From NCBI RefSeq assembly GCF_012933385.1, contig NZ_JABBPN010000024.1, forward strand, positions 1 through 54,813: a DNA stretch of 54,813 bases, given 5' to 3'. The stretch's first letter is position 1. Each line of letters opens with the position of its first letter. This document shows positions 36,511-44,944 of this stretch, piece after piece. The translations under genes and the position numbers were made by a program. This DNA is from Paenibacillus lemnae (lineage in GTDB: Bacteria > Bacillota > Bacilli > Paenibacillales > Paenibacillaceae). Below the pieces are notes generated by a model. The model saw only the letters and a list, made by a program, of their open reading frames with translations, was not told the origin of the DNA and did not search any database.

Positions 36511-39033
36511 ATGAAAAAAGCTTTAAGCACCATGCTAACCATGGTCCTGGTAAGTACTTCACTGTTCGGTGCGTCGGGAGCGGTGAGCGGAGAACCGCTG
36601 CAGGGGCAGAAGCCGCAGAAGCAGGCCGTGCAGACGGTCAATCAGATTGGCACAGATTACTATGTGGATGCTACTTCCGGCAGTGACAGCAATGCAGGAA
36701 CATCACCGGACAGCGCATGGCAGTCCTTTGAGCCGGTGAATGTGAAAGTATTTAAACCAGGGGACCGTATTCTTCTGAAAGGCGGCGAAGTATGGGAGGA
36801 CCAGCAGCTGTGGCCGAAAGGCAGCGGATCTGAAGGAGCGCCGATCATCATCGACCGGTATGGCGACCCGGAGCTGGGCAAACCGTACATCGCGGTGAAC
36901 GGCAATGTACCGACCCCGGTATATCTGGAAGGGACGACCTGGAAGAAGGACTATGACAAGGTGGGCAAAACCGGAGCTGTGGTCCTGATTAACCAGCAGT
37001 ATTTTGAAATCCGCAATTTGGAAATTTCCAATGATGATGATTTTGAGAACGACATTGACGTGCCGGGAACGGAGCGCCAGGTGGTCAGAGATGGCATCAG
37101 TATTTCCATTCATGCGGATCTGATGAAAGACGAGGATGACAAGGTTATGAACTATTTCCGGATTTCGGATAATTATATTCATGACATTGACGGCGTGACG
37201 ACCTGGCAGCGAATGCATTATGGCGGCGTCAATTTCCAGGTCTTCGGAGCCAAGGACTATGATCAATACGAAGATAACGCATACTACTTCCAGGATGTAA
37301 GAATTGAGAATAACCATTTTTATAAAACCGAGCTGCATGCTGTTCAGTTTGCCTTCAACTGGTTCAATGACAAAGGAAATTGGGAACAGGACTGGATCTG
37401 GAGCAAAAACATGTACAGCCGCGATGTCTATATCGGTCACAACTATGCGGAAAGCATCGGACAAGGTGCAATCCAGCTGGCCAATACGAAAAACATGACG
37501 GTGGAGTACAATGTTGTTAATGGGTTTTTGCAGCGGTACGACTCGATCTCGGCCGGACTGTATGCCTGGTGCAGCCAGGATGTCATTCATCAGTATAATG
37601 AGGTGTATGGCGGAACATCGGCATTTTACGACGGGACGGCATTTGATTTTGAATTCACAAGCAAGAACGTCGTGTACCAATACAACTACACGCATGACAA
37701 TCCTGCCGGCTGGATGGCCTACATGGGCCGTGCCGCAGGCAATGTCGCCCGTTATAATCTGAGCGTCAATGACAATGGTGTTCTGATTAAAAACCAGCTT
37801 CATGTCAACTGGACACCAGCCTACTTCGTAAACAACGTCTTTATCTATGATGGAGCATTGGCTGAGGTTCATGATGAAGAGATTAAATCGCCTATGTATT
37901 TCTACAATAATATATTCTATAACTACAATACGGAAACGCCGACGACTTGGGCTCGCCGGGTATCGGGAGGTATTCCGGGAACGCAGAATATGGTGTTCCA
38001 GAACAATGCGATTTATGAAGCAAGCGGCAAGAGAGGGGAGCATGAACCGGTAGATTTGTATAAGATCACGGAAGACCCTCAGTTTGTGGGTGATCCGCAG
38101 CAATACGACACCGGCTTATATGAAGGTACCCAAAGCTACAAGCTGAAGGAAACCTCCCCATTGATTAACAAAGGGCGTTACGTGCCACAGGTCGGCGGGC
38201 AGGATTACTACGGGAATCCGAACTATCGGGATGGCGGCATTGATATCGGGATCCATGAGGTGCAGATCGGCAGCTATACAGCACCGGAAGACCGGGAAAT
38301 CTATGACTACCAGCCGCAGCTGAGCTATGCACGCCCGGATAATTTGCTGCTTAAACTGGATGCCTCAGACGTTTCAGCATCGAACCCTGTTGAAGGTCAG
38401 AACAATAAACATCTGGTTGACGGGGATCTGGATACCCGGTGGCAGATGCAGGGTGATCCAGTTCCTGGACAACCGGCTTCTGTAACCTTTGATCTGGGAT
38501 CTCCTAAGAACTTCGGCCGCTTTGTCATTCATCAGCAGGAGCCGAAGATCGAGAATTACACACTGGAGTATTCAACTGATGGAACAACATGGAGTGAAGT
38601 GAAAAACGGAACCTTGGCCGGTATTCGGGATTATGTTCTCGATTTTGACCAGGTTAGAGGAAGGTACTTCCGTATGAATGTGACATCTGTGCGGGCCGAA
38701 GGAACGCTGCCATTTAATGAAATGGAGCTGTACGACCGTACACCGATGAAGCCGGGACTGGATATCTCCACACTAAGCTACTCAAAGAGTGCGCTGGATC
38801 GCAACACGTCCACGATGTTCTTCCTGGAGCAGAACGGTTATGAATTTAGCGGAATCCGTTATAAGAACATGCAGCTTAAAGAAGGCATCGATTATACGGT
38901 AAATCAAGCACGGGTGGACTTTACCCGCACATTCCTCGATTCTTTGCCGGAAAGAAAACATGTGGTGCATGTGAAATTCAAGCTCAACAATCAGAGCAAA
39001 CAGGTGCCATTGAAACTGGATATTGAATCTTAA
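36511..39033 (+). CDS. secreted beta-helix protein with F5/8 and CBM_X2 domains
   Basis: An 840-residue exported protein. A signal peptide (about 1-28) precedes a right-handed parallel beta-helix (about 48-590), starting with the typical YYVDATSGSDSNAG motif and containing many N-rich turns (RIENNHF, VEYNVVN). An F5/8 type C (CBM32-like) domain at about 610-740 (DGDLDTRWQ, ENYTLEYSTDG) and a C-terminal CBM_X2 module at about 755-838 (LKEGIDYTVNQARVDFTRTFLDSLP) follow. Beta-helix proteins of this kind are polysaccharide lyases or hydrolases. I cannot point to the catalytic residues. It is the last gene of the sugar-uptake locus and probably makes its substrate. Confidence 0.85.
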   Translation: MKKALSTMLTMVLVSTSLFGASGAVSGEPLQGQKPQKQAVQTVNQIGTDYYVDATSGSDSNAGTSPDSAWQSFEPVNVKVFKPGDRILLKGGEVWEDQQLWPKGSGSEGAPIIIDRYGDPELGKPYIAVNGNVPTPVYLEGTTWKKDYDKVGKTGAVVLINQQYFEIRNLEISNDDDFENDIDVPGTERQVVRDGISISIHADLMKDEDDKVMNYFRISDNYIHDIDGVTTWQRMHYGGVNFQVFGAKDYDQYEDNAYYFQDVRIENNHFYKTELHAVQFAFNWFNDKGNWEQDWIWSKNMYSRDVYIGHNYAESIGQGAIQLANTKNMTVEYNVVNGFLQRYDSISAGLYAWCSQDVIHQYNEVYGGTSAFYDGTAFDFEFTSKNVVYQYNYTHDNPAGWMAYMGRAAGNVARYNLSVNDNGVLIKNQLHVNWTPAYFVNNVFIYDGALAEVHDEEIKSPMYFYNNIFYNYNTETPTTWARRVSGGIPGTQNMVFQNNAIYEASGKRGEHEPVDLYKITEDPQFVGDPQQYDTGLYEGTQSYKLKETSPLINKGRYVPQVGGQDYYGNPNYRDGGIDIGIHEVQIGSYTAPEDREIYDYQPQLSYARPDNLLLKLDASDVSASNPVEGQNNKHLVDGDLDTRWQMQGDPVPGQPASVTFDLGSPKNFGRFVIHQQEPKIENYTLEYSTDGTTWSEVKNGTLAGIRDYVLDFDQVRGRYFRMNVTSVRAEGTLPFNEMELYDRTPMKPGLDISTLSYSKSALDRNTSTMFFLEQNGYEFSGIRYKNMQLKEGIDYTVNQARVDFTRTFLDSLPERKHVVHVKFKLNNQSKQVPLKLDIES

Positions 39034-39048
39034 GTGTTGAATCCTCGT

Positions 39049-39093
39049 CTCCCCATCTTCAGCTTTCAATGAGCTGGCGGTGGGGAGTTTTTT
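39049..39093 (+). terminator. terminator of the polysaccharide locus
   Basis: CTCCCCA (39049-39055) pairs with TGGGGAG (39081-39087), with an inner AGCT hairpin, followed by TTTTTT. Confidence 0.85.
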
Positions 39094-39102
39094 GGATTGT
39101 CA

Positions 39103-39131
39103 TTGACTTAGACCGTGACTTGGCATAAGAA
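39103..39131 (+). promoter_or_regulatory. possible promoter of the GNAT gene
   Basis: TTGACT, a 17-bp spacer and TAAGAA. The -35 box is good, the -10 box weak. Confidence 0.3.
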
Positions 39132-39183
39132 TGAGGTATGGAATGATCTATTCATGATTTTACGCGAGGAGGAGCAGGCAAAC

Positions 39184-40359
39184 ATGGTAATTAGAAATCT
39201 GCATATGGACGAGTTTGATAAGAGCTCAAGTCTATCGGAATATGCATTTCATTATACGCTGACGGAGAAACAGAAGGAGGAAGGGCGCAAGAACTTTAAG
39301 CCTGAACAATATTGGGGGGCCTTTGAAGACAATCAGCTTCAGGCGAAGCTGACCATTCTGCCTTGTCAAATCCATCTTCATGGCAAACAGCTGAATATGG
39401 GAGGGATCGCGGGTGTAGCCACTTGGCCGGAGAACCGTCGTAAGGGGCACGTCGCAAAATTGCTCACACATGCGCTTCAGCATATGAAACATGAGGGACA
39501 AACCGTCTCTTTCCTGCATCCGTTTTCCATCCCGTTTTATCGTAAATTCGGATGGGAGCTGTTTACCGATTACAAGAAATATACCATTACGGTTAATCAA
39601 TTTCCGCCCAAGACAGCGGTTCCCGGCAGCGTGGTGAGGGAAGTTAGAGACATCAAGCAGCTGGACAACGTATATACGCAGTTTGCCTCACACTATAACG
39701 GGACGCTGGTCAGAGACACGGAGTGGTGGAACAAAACGTTAAACGGCACTACCTATATTGCTATGTATTATTCGGAATCGGGAGCAGCTGAAGGTTATGT
39801 TATGTATGAATTAAAGGACAAAGAGCTGGTGTGCGATGAGTTCGTCTATTTGAATGAGATGGCCCGCCTAGCGCTGTGGACGTATTTTGCCAATCATGAC
39901 TCCCGGATTGAGCAAGTGACGCTGACGATGGTGCCTGGTGACGATCAGCTGCCGTTTATGCTGCCGGATCCGCGGATTAAGCAGGAGAACGTGCCTTACT
40001 TCATGGCACGCATAGTAGATGTGGATGCATTCCTGAAACAGTATGCGTTCAAATGCGATAGTGCAGCCGAAGTAAGTATTCGGGTCAAGGATGATGCAGC
40101 ACCATGGAACAACGGGATATGGATTGTGAATGTTGCTCCAGAGCAAAGTGTTGAAGTCCGCCAGATGGCAACCAGTGAAGATGACAACTTTAACGCGGAC
40201 ATCACATTAGACATCGGAATTTTGTCGGCTATTTTGATGGGATACCGCCAGCCTGTGGACCTGCTTGCCATAGGGAAGCTGAATGGGGATCCGCAGAAGG
40301 TGCATTTGCTGCAATCCATGATACCGGCTGCACAGCCCATGCTGATGGACTTTTTCTAA
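39184..40359 (+). CDS. GNAT acetyltransferase, Eis-like
   Basis: A 391-residue cytosolic protein. The N-terminal GNAT domain shows the acetyl-CoA loop GVATWPENRRKGHVAKLL near 78-95 and FYRKFGWEL at about 119-127. A second GNAT-like part and a C-terminal sterol-carrier-like domain follow, the three-part layout of Eis-type N-acetyltransferases. Eis enzymes acetylate aminoglycosides, lysines or other amines; the substrate here is unknown. ATG 39184 follows GAGGAGGAG; the longer frame from 39115 lacks a ribosome site. The phosphotransferase gene begins 13 bp after the stop. Confidence 0.85.
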   Translation: MVIRNLHMDEFDKSSSLSEYAFHYTLTEKQKEEGRKNFKPEQYWGAFEDNQLQAKLTILPCQIHLHGKQLNMGGIAGVATWPENRRKGHVAKLLTHALQHMKHEGQTVSFLHPFSIPFYRKFGWELFTDYKKYTITVNQFPPKTAVPGSVVREVRDIKQLDNVYTQFASHYNGTLVRDTEWWNKTLNGTTYIAMYYSESGAAEGYVMYELKDKELVCDEFVYLNEMARLALWTYFANHDSRIEQVTLTMVPGDDQLPFMLPDPRIKQENVPYFMARIVDVDAFLKQYAFKCDSAAEVSIRVKDDAAPWNNGIWIVNVAPEQSVEVRQMATSEDDNFNADITLDIGILSAILMGYRQPVDLLAIGKLNGDPQKVHLLQSMIPAAQPMLMDFF

Positions 40360-40372
40360 AGGAGATTGGCAT

Positions 40373-41380
40373 ATGGAACAGCTTCATTCGATAATCTCCA
40401 AGCACTGGCCAGGGCGTGACGGTGAGATAACAGAAGGCAGAAGCGGGTGGAATAATACAACCCGTTACTTGCATAATGAAAACTTCTCATCTGTGATCCG
40501 CATTTACAATACACATCAGGATATGGAAAAAATTCAATTTGAACATCATGTGCTGGAGCAGCTCCAACAACGATCGCTGCCATTTATGACGCCAAAAATC
40601 GTCCCCACTGTGAATGGAGAAACAGCTGTCCGTCTTCCGGATGAGATGGGCCGCTGCTTGTGTGTGTTTGATTACATACCTGGTGCCGGGCCTGAAACTG
40701 ACAGCTTCGGGGCAGCTTACTCGCTCGGGAAGACAGCAGCTGGGCTCAGCAAAGAACTGGGAGAACTGGATCTCAAGCGTAAGCCGGTATATCCGCCATA
40801 TTTTGAACTGACTGCTTCTTATCCTGAGTGTACGCCCCAAGCAGTCCGGGATTTCTGTGAGCGCCCTCCGGCTGCGTTCCAGGATGTGCAGGGGTCTTTG
40901 CTGTCACTGTATGCTGCATATGCGGAAGTGGCTAAGCGGTTAAAACCTTTGAGTTCGCTTCCGAAGCAGCTGGTGCATGGTGATCTCAATCCTTCGAATA
41001 TCCTGGTGGATTCACAGCATCCGGATATCGTTACAGCCGTGCTCGATTTCGAATTTTGTACACTGGATATACGGGTCATGGAACCAGCGGTCACCATATC
41101 GGATCTGCTGGGTTATGAAGGTAAGCAGGAGCTGATTGAGCGTTATTGCCGGGGATTCGGTGAAGTGCTGAAGCTGCGGGAGGATGAAGTGAATGCGTTA
41201 CCAATTCTGCTGCAGCTGAGAAAAGTCGATGTGTTTTTACATTTCTTGAGAAGATATTTGAACGGTACAGATCAACCTGAGGTGCTTAAGAGCCAGACTG
41301 TGGCTTTACATGCTGAATTGGCAGAACTCCAGATGGATCAGGATTGGTTATCTGATGCTGTAACGCTGCTGTACAAATAG
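40373..41380 (+). CDS. aminoglycoside/choline-kinase-like phosphotransferase
   Basis: A 335-residue APH/homoserine-kinase-fold protein. The catalytic loop is VHGDLNPSNIL (Asp and Asn in HGDxxxxN) and the metal-binding Asp lies in VLDFEFCTLD. The N-terminal lobe begins WNNTTRYL. Members phosphorylate small molecules such as homoserine, choline, methylthioribose or aminoglycosides. AAAGGAG precedes the ATG. It shares an operon with the Eis-like acetyltransferase; both families modify amines or aminoglycosides, but no resistance function can be claimed from sequence. Confidence 0.88.
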   Translation: MEQLHSIISKHWPGRDGEITEGRSGWNNTTRYLHNENFSSVIRIYNTHQDMEKIQFEHHVLEQLQQRSLPFMTPKIVPTVNGETAVRLPDEMGRCLCVFDYIPGAGPETDSFGAAYSLGKTAAGLSKELGELDLKRKPVYPPYFELTASYPECTPQAVRDFCERPPAAFQDVQGSLLSLYAAYAEVAKRLKPLSSLPKQLVHGDLNPSNILVDSQHPDIVTAVLDFEFCTLDIRVMEPAVTISDLLGYEGKQELIERYCRGFGEVLKLREDEVNALPILLQLRKVDVFLHFLRRYLNGTDQPEVLKSQTVALHAELAELQMDQDWLSDAVTLLYK

Positions 41381-41435
41381 AGTTTTGACATGAGCATATC
41401 GGCTTGCTGAGGAGTTTAATGTGCTGCATCGGAAC

Positions 41436-41469
41436 AAGAAAAAGCCAGGCAGCATGATCGCCGTCTGGC
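41436..41469 (-). terminator. terminator of the minus-strand SDR gene
   Basis: On the minus strand GCCAGACGGC pairs with GCTGCCTGGC (one mismatch, one wobble) and is followed by TTTTTCTTG. It lies about 50 bp after the SDR stop. Confidence 0.7.
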
Positions 41470-41517
41470 ATAAGCGGGTTTGACCTCGATATATAACCTG
41501 CAGGCAGCGTTCGATGA

Positions 41518-42261
41518 TTACAAGGATGTATAACCGCCATCGACCAGCAGGGTTGTTCCTGTTACAAAATCATTTTCACACAGGAAGACAATGGCATGTG
41601 CGATTTCTTCCGGCTGTCCAAGTCTGCCTAAAGGATGCTTGGCGACAAGGCCATCGTAAAAATCGCCCAGTGCCTCCTTACTTACCATGCCAGATTCAAT
41701 GTATCCTGGACATACGGAATTCACCCGGATATTCTTCTTGGCATATTCCACAGCGAGAGATTTTGTCATGAGGTTGGTAGCGCCTTTGCTTGCATTGTAT
41801 GCAAAAGCTCCGGCTTCGCCGACAAAGCCGAGTATGGAGGCAGTATTGACTATACATCCTCCGCCAGTCTTAAGCATCTCACGAACAGCATACTTCGAAC
41901 CGTAGAAAATGCCGTCCTGGTTAATGGATATCACGCGATGATATTCTTCACTTGTCAGTTCGTGTGTATCTTTCAGGACACCTACGCCTGCATTGTTTAC
42001 CATAATGTCAACACGTCCATAAGCCGACACCGTGTCTGCTACAAGCTTCTGAACAGAGGTCTCTTCTGCTACATTGGTAAAAATGAATTTGACGTCTGCA
42101 CCACTGGATTTCAGCTGGCTTTCTGCAGCACGGCCGCCTTCTTCATTGTAATCCGCCAGTACGATCTTAGCACCTTTGTCAGCGAAAGCTTTGGCGGTTG
42201 CCAAGCCAATGCCGGATGCTCCTCCGGTAACAATGGCAATTTTGCCTGATAGATTGTTCAT
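41518..42261 (-). CDS. SDR family NAD(P)-dependent oxidoreductase
   Basis: A 247-residue classical SDR with TGGASGIG at 12-19, NNAG at about 89-92 and the catalytic YNASK. The end VDGGYTSL is typical. It resembles glucose 1-dehydrogenase and 3-ketoacyl-ACP reductase types; the substrate is unknown. AAGGAGG precedes ATG 42261. It is a single-gene unit with its own terminator, transcribed opposite to its neighbours. Confidence 0.92.
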   Translation of the reverse strand: MNNLSGKIAIVTGGASGIGLATAKAFADKGAKIVLADYNEEGGRAAESQLKSSGADVKFIFTNVAEETSVQKLVADTVSAYGRVDIMVNNAGVGVLKDTHELTSEEYHRVISINQDGIFYGSKYAVREMLKTGGGCIVNTASILGFVGEAGAFAYNASKGATNLMTKSLAVEYAKKNIRVNSVCPGYIESGMVSKEALGDFYDGLVAKHPLGRLGQPEEIAHAIVFLCENDFVTGTTLLVDGGYTSL

Positions 42262-42377
42262 GTTTAACGGCCTCCTTCGATGTAGTCATTATAAAATTAC
42301 CCATTATAGTTGATATGTCACTCTGGTAATATGTAGAAATTAGTATATAGAGAATTTCAAAGGAGGGTGAACGCTTT

Positions 42378-42572
42378 ATGTGGATGTACGTGATCGTCAT
42401 TTCTTTAATCGTGTTTGGTTTCATCGCAACGCTGCTGGTCGGTGTATCTCAAGAAAATAAAACATCAAATCCGCAATATGAAAAAAAGACAAAGGCAAAT
42501 ATCATCAAGCTGGTCATTATTTATGCAATCTCGATTATCGCATTTATCGCCATCTGGATGTTTTTTGATTAA
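42378..42572 (+). CDS. small two-helix membrane protein
   Basis: A 64-residue protein with hydrophobic helices at about 3-23 and 43-62 and a positively charged loop between them (KKTKANIIK). AGGAGGG lies ten bases before the ATG. No family is recognised. It precedes the Zur-controlled rpmG promoter by 13 bp but has no visible link to it. Confidence 0.7.
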   Translation: MWMYVIVISLIVFGFIATLLVGVSQENKTSNPQYEKKTKANIIKLVIIYAISIIAFIAIWMFFD

Positions 42573-42585
42573 GATAGCAAAATGT

Positions 42586-42614
42586 TTGACATAAAACGTG
42601 ATATGAACTACAAT
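42586..42614 (+). promoter_or_regulatory. sigma-A promoter of rpmG
   Basis: TTGACA, a 17-bp spacer and TACAAT: a near-consensus promoter. The start would be near 42621, so the Zur box lies right on it. Confidence 0.85.
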
Positions 42615-42622
42615 TTGTTTAA

Positions 42623-42637
42623 TCGTAAACATTACTA
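42623..42637. promoter_or_regulatory. Zur box
   Basis: TCGTAAACATTACTA matches the 7-1-7 consensus TCGTAAT-n-ATTACGA in all but two of the fixed positions. Binding of Zur here when zinc is plentiful would block the promoter, as known for zinc-independent ribosomal protein paralogs in Bacillus. Confidence 0.75.
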
Positions 42638-42662
42638 TTAGATAAACAGGAGGTTCTAACAC

Positions 42663-42812
42663 ATGAGAGTTATTGTTACCTTGGCATGCACTGAAACCGG
42701 AGACCGGAACTATACAACAACCAAGAATAAACGTAATCATCCCGAGCGGATGGAGCTTCGTAAGTACAGCCCGCGCTTAAAACGGATGACTCTTCATCGC
42801 GAAACTCGTTAA
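42663..42812 (+). CDS. rpmG: 50S ribosomal protein L33, zinc-independent (C-) form
   Basis: A 49-residue ribosomal protein. The two CxxC zinc motifs of the C+ form are lost: the first is CTET and the second is SPRL. C- paralogs replace the zinc-containing L33 under zinc limitation and release zinc from ribosomes. The Zur box over its promoter is the expected regulator. AGGAGG lies nine bases before the ATG. The next gene starts one base after the stop and is in the same transcript. Confidence 0.95.
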   Translation: MRVIVTLACTETGDRNYTTTKNKRNHPERMELRKYSPRLKRMTLHRETR

Positions 42813-42813
42813 C

Positions 42814-43296
42814 ATGGAACTGCAAGATAACGAACAGGAAATCCAAATCAGTTCACATACGAGGGAGCAGTGGATACGTCGCAGACAGGAGCTTGGCGAA
42901 TGGGTAGAGAGACCAAAACTGCGAAGGCATTTCAAACGGACTGTACCACTGCAGAACGGGGTACATGTAGATGAAGAGCTCTACAACGCATTGAACCTGC
43001 TGCAGCAAGCGGGGATAAAGACGGAACACTCTTGTGCAGGAGTCAGTCTGCTCGATGAACCGATCGACCATTCCCTTTACGCTTACGTAACCTTTTATAA
43101 GAGTGAGGCTGCCGAGCGGTTGATTTCGATATTGGAGCAGGTTATGAGAAAGCGAGTGCTTATTACGTTTGAGCCTCTCACAAGCAGGTATGATGTTTCT
43201 TCGTTTTTGATCGGGCATAACCGTTCCTTCTGTCTTTTGCTTCAGCATGCTGCACAGCGTCTAACACTAGCGTGTTCAGAAGGTGAGCGATCCTAA
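42814..43296 (+). CDS. unknown protein cotranscribed with rpmG
   Basis: A 160-residue cytosolic protein, rich in charged residues at the N-terminus. A central segment HVDEELYNALNLLQQAG is followed by TEHSCAGVS, with a Cys and His that look conserved. I do not recognise a family. It begins one base after the rpmG stop and has no promoter of its own, so it should respond to Zur. A role in zinc economy is an inference from position only. Confidence 0.7.
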   Translation: MELQDNEQEIQISSHTREQWIRRRQELGEWVERPKLRRHFKRTVPLQNGVHVDEELYNALNLLQQAGIKTEHSCAGVSLLDEPIDHSLYAYVTFYKSEAAERLISILEQVMRKRVLITFEPLTSRYDVSSFLIGHNRSFCLLLQHAAQRLTLACSEGERS

Positions 43297-43297
43297 G

Positions 43298-43326
43298 AAA
43301 ACCGCGTTTATCGCGGTTTTTTTTTC
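43298..43326 (+). terminator. terminator of the rpmG operon
   Basis: AAAACCGCG pairs with CGCGGTTTT around a short loop, followed by five more T. Confidence 0.92.
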
Positions 43327-43450
43327 GTTTTAAAATTGGACAGAATATGGATAGCAGAAGCGTAAAGGTGAACCCGGCTGTGTTAACCATAACGTGAAAC
43401 TGGATGGTTTGAGAGCAATTATGTTATACTTAATTCTAATTTAAATGGAA

Positions 43451-43528
43451 GGGAGGTCGTTCACTTGGGAAGGCGATTCTGTATGCATGTCAGCTGGCTG
43501 ATATAAAGGTTCCAAATCACGATCTCCC
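43451..43528 (+). promoter_or_regulatory. structured leader before the first CNNM/CorC gene
   Basis: GGGAGGTCGT (43451-43460) pairs over ten bases with ACGATCTCCC (43519-43528). Inside, TTGGGA (43465-43470) pairs with TTCCAA (43510-43515), and GTCAGC with GCTGAT forms a third helix. The 5' strand also looks like a Shine-Dalgarno for a 13-codon frame (TTG 43465 to TAA 43506). It could be a riboswitch or a leader-peptide device; it matches no class I know. Confidence 0.5.
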
Positions 43529-43575
43529 TCGTCGGATGTTTAATTACTCACTAAATTAATGTTATTTATTACACC

Positions 43576-43607
43576 GGAGGTGAATCCCTCGAAGAGGGAA
43601 ATTATTG
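43576..43607 (+). promoter_or_regulatory. Shine-Dalgarno / hairpin / TTG initiation site
   Basis: GGAGGTGA (43576-43583) is separated from the only possible start codon, TTG 43605, by 21 bases. These contain a 6-bp hairpin (TCCCTC, loop GAA, GAGGGA). An in-frame TGA lies at 43581, so no earlier start exists. Folding would bring the ribosome site to a normal distance. The paralogous gene at 44977 has the same arrangement. Confidence 0.8.
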
Positions 43608-44918
43608 GACATTATTACGATTGTCAACTTAATCATACTGGTCATTCTTCTTGCTCTGACCGCTTTTTTCGTCGCGTCTGAATTTGCTGTGGTTAAGATT
43701 CGCGGCTCCAGGCTGGATCAACTGATTGATGAAGGAAATAAAAAGGCAGTTCTGGCCAAAAAGGTTACAACTGATCTGGATTATTATCTTTCGGCTTGTC
43801 AGTTAGGGATTACCGTCACAGCACTTGGACTCGGTGCGCTGGGTAAACCAGCGGTTGAGCAAGTGATGTCTCCTGTCTTTGAGGCATTAAATGTATCTGA
43901 GAGCAATTCAGCTGTAGCTTCTTATGCCATTGCCTTTATTCTGGTTACCTTCCTGCATGTGGTGGTCGGCGAGATGGCCCCAAAAACACTGGCGATTCAG
44001 TTCGCTGAGAAGATGACCCTGATGCTTTCGCCATCATTGTATTGGTTCGGCAAAATCATGTATCCCTTCATCTGGGCACTAAACGGTGCTTCTCGTGTCC
44101 TGCTCCGCCTGTTTGGTGTAAAGCCTGCAGGTCATGAACAGGTGTATTCCGAAGATGAAGTGAAGATTATTATGACACAGAGCTACCAGGCGGGTGAAAT
44201 TCAACAAACCAAGCTCGCTTACATGGAAAATGTCTTTTCCTTCGATGAACGTGTAGCCAAGGATATCATGGTGCCGCGTACGGAGCTGGTAACGATTGAT
44301 CAGCATACGGATGAGCAGGGGATCATAAGTATTCTGGACGAACACAATTACTCCAGATATCCTGTGACCGAAGAAGGGGATAAGGACCGGATTACAGGCT
44401 TGGTGAATGTTAAAAAGATGCTTCCCTTTATTGTTGGAGGCAAAAAGCCGCGCTTGAATGATTTTATCCATGATCTACCTACCGTAACGGAGTTTACGCG
44501 CATCCAGGATGCCCTGCTGAAAATGCAGCAGAATCATGTTCATATGGCACTGGTCATTGATGAATATGGCGGTACCTCCGGGATCTTGACCATGGAGGAT
44601 ATCCTGGAAGAGATCGTCGGAGAAATCCGGGATGAATTTGATGAAGATGAAGTGGAAGATATCCAGCCCGTGTCGGAGCAGCAATATATGATCAACGGCC
44701 GAGTTCTTCTAGAAGATCTGGAGAAGCAGTTCGGGATTCAATTTGAAGAAGATGGGAATATGGACACGCTTGGCGGATGGATTCAGTACCGTAAAGGCAC
44801 TGCCGTACAGGATGGAGACGTTCTGGAATATGCTGATTGTATATGGACCGTAACGGAAACGGATAATTATCAAATCAAGCAGGTGCTGCTGGATCTGCCC
44901 GAACGAACTGCTGAATAA
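43605..44918 (+). CDS. CNNM/CorC-type membrane protein (hemolysin family)
   Basis: A 437-residue protein: a DUF21/CNNM transmembrane domain at 1 to about 190 (FFVASEFAVVKIR, SACQLGITVTALGLGALGKP), a CBS pair at about 215-335 (DIMVPRTELVTID, MALVIDEYGGTSGILTMEDILEEIVGEI) and a C-terminal CorC/HlyC domain to residue 437 (YMINGRVLLEDLEKQFG). The family is linked to magnesium, cobalt or sodium efflux, not to true hemolysis. The start is TTG after a hairpin-spaced ribosome site. A shorter paralog follows 58 bp downstream. Confidence 0.92.
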   Translation: MDIITIVNLIILVILLALTAFFVASEFAVVKIRGSRLDQLIDEGNKKAVLAKKVTTDLDYYLSACQLGITVTALGLGALGKPAVEQVMSPVFEALNVSESNSAVASYAIAFILVTFLHVVVGEMAPKTLAIQFAEKMTLMLSPSLYWFGKIMYPFIWALNGASRVLLRLFGVKPAGHEQVYSEDEVKIIMTQSYQAGEIQQTKLAYMENVFSFDERVAKDIMVPRTELVTIDQHTDEQGIISILDEHNYSRYPVTEEGDKDRITGLVNVKKMLPFIVGGKKPRLNDFIHDLPTVTEFTRIQDALLKMQQNHVHMALVIDEYGGTSGILTMEDILEEIVGEIRDEFDEDEVEDIQPVSEQQYMINGRVLLEDLEKQFGIQFEEDGNMDTLGGWIQYRKGTAVQDGDVLEYADCIWTVTETDNYQIKQVLLDLPERTAE

Positions 44919-44944
44919 TTGAAGATCAAATCTGAATGATATGT

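Noticed and set aside
36703..38103. 466-codon minus-strand frame opposite the beta-helix gene
   Set aside because: It is antisense to a strongly family-like secreted protein with signal peptide and carbohydrate-binding domains; composition of the repeats keeps the opposite strand open.
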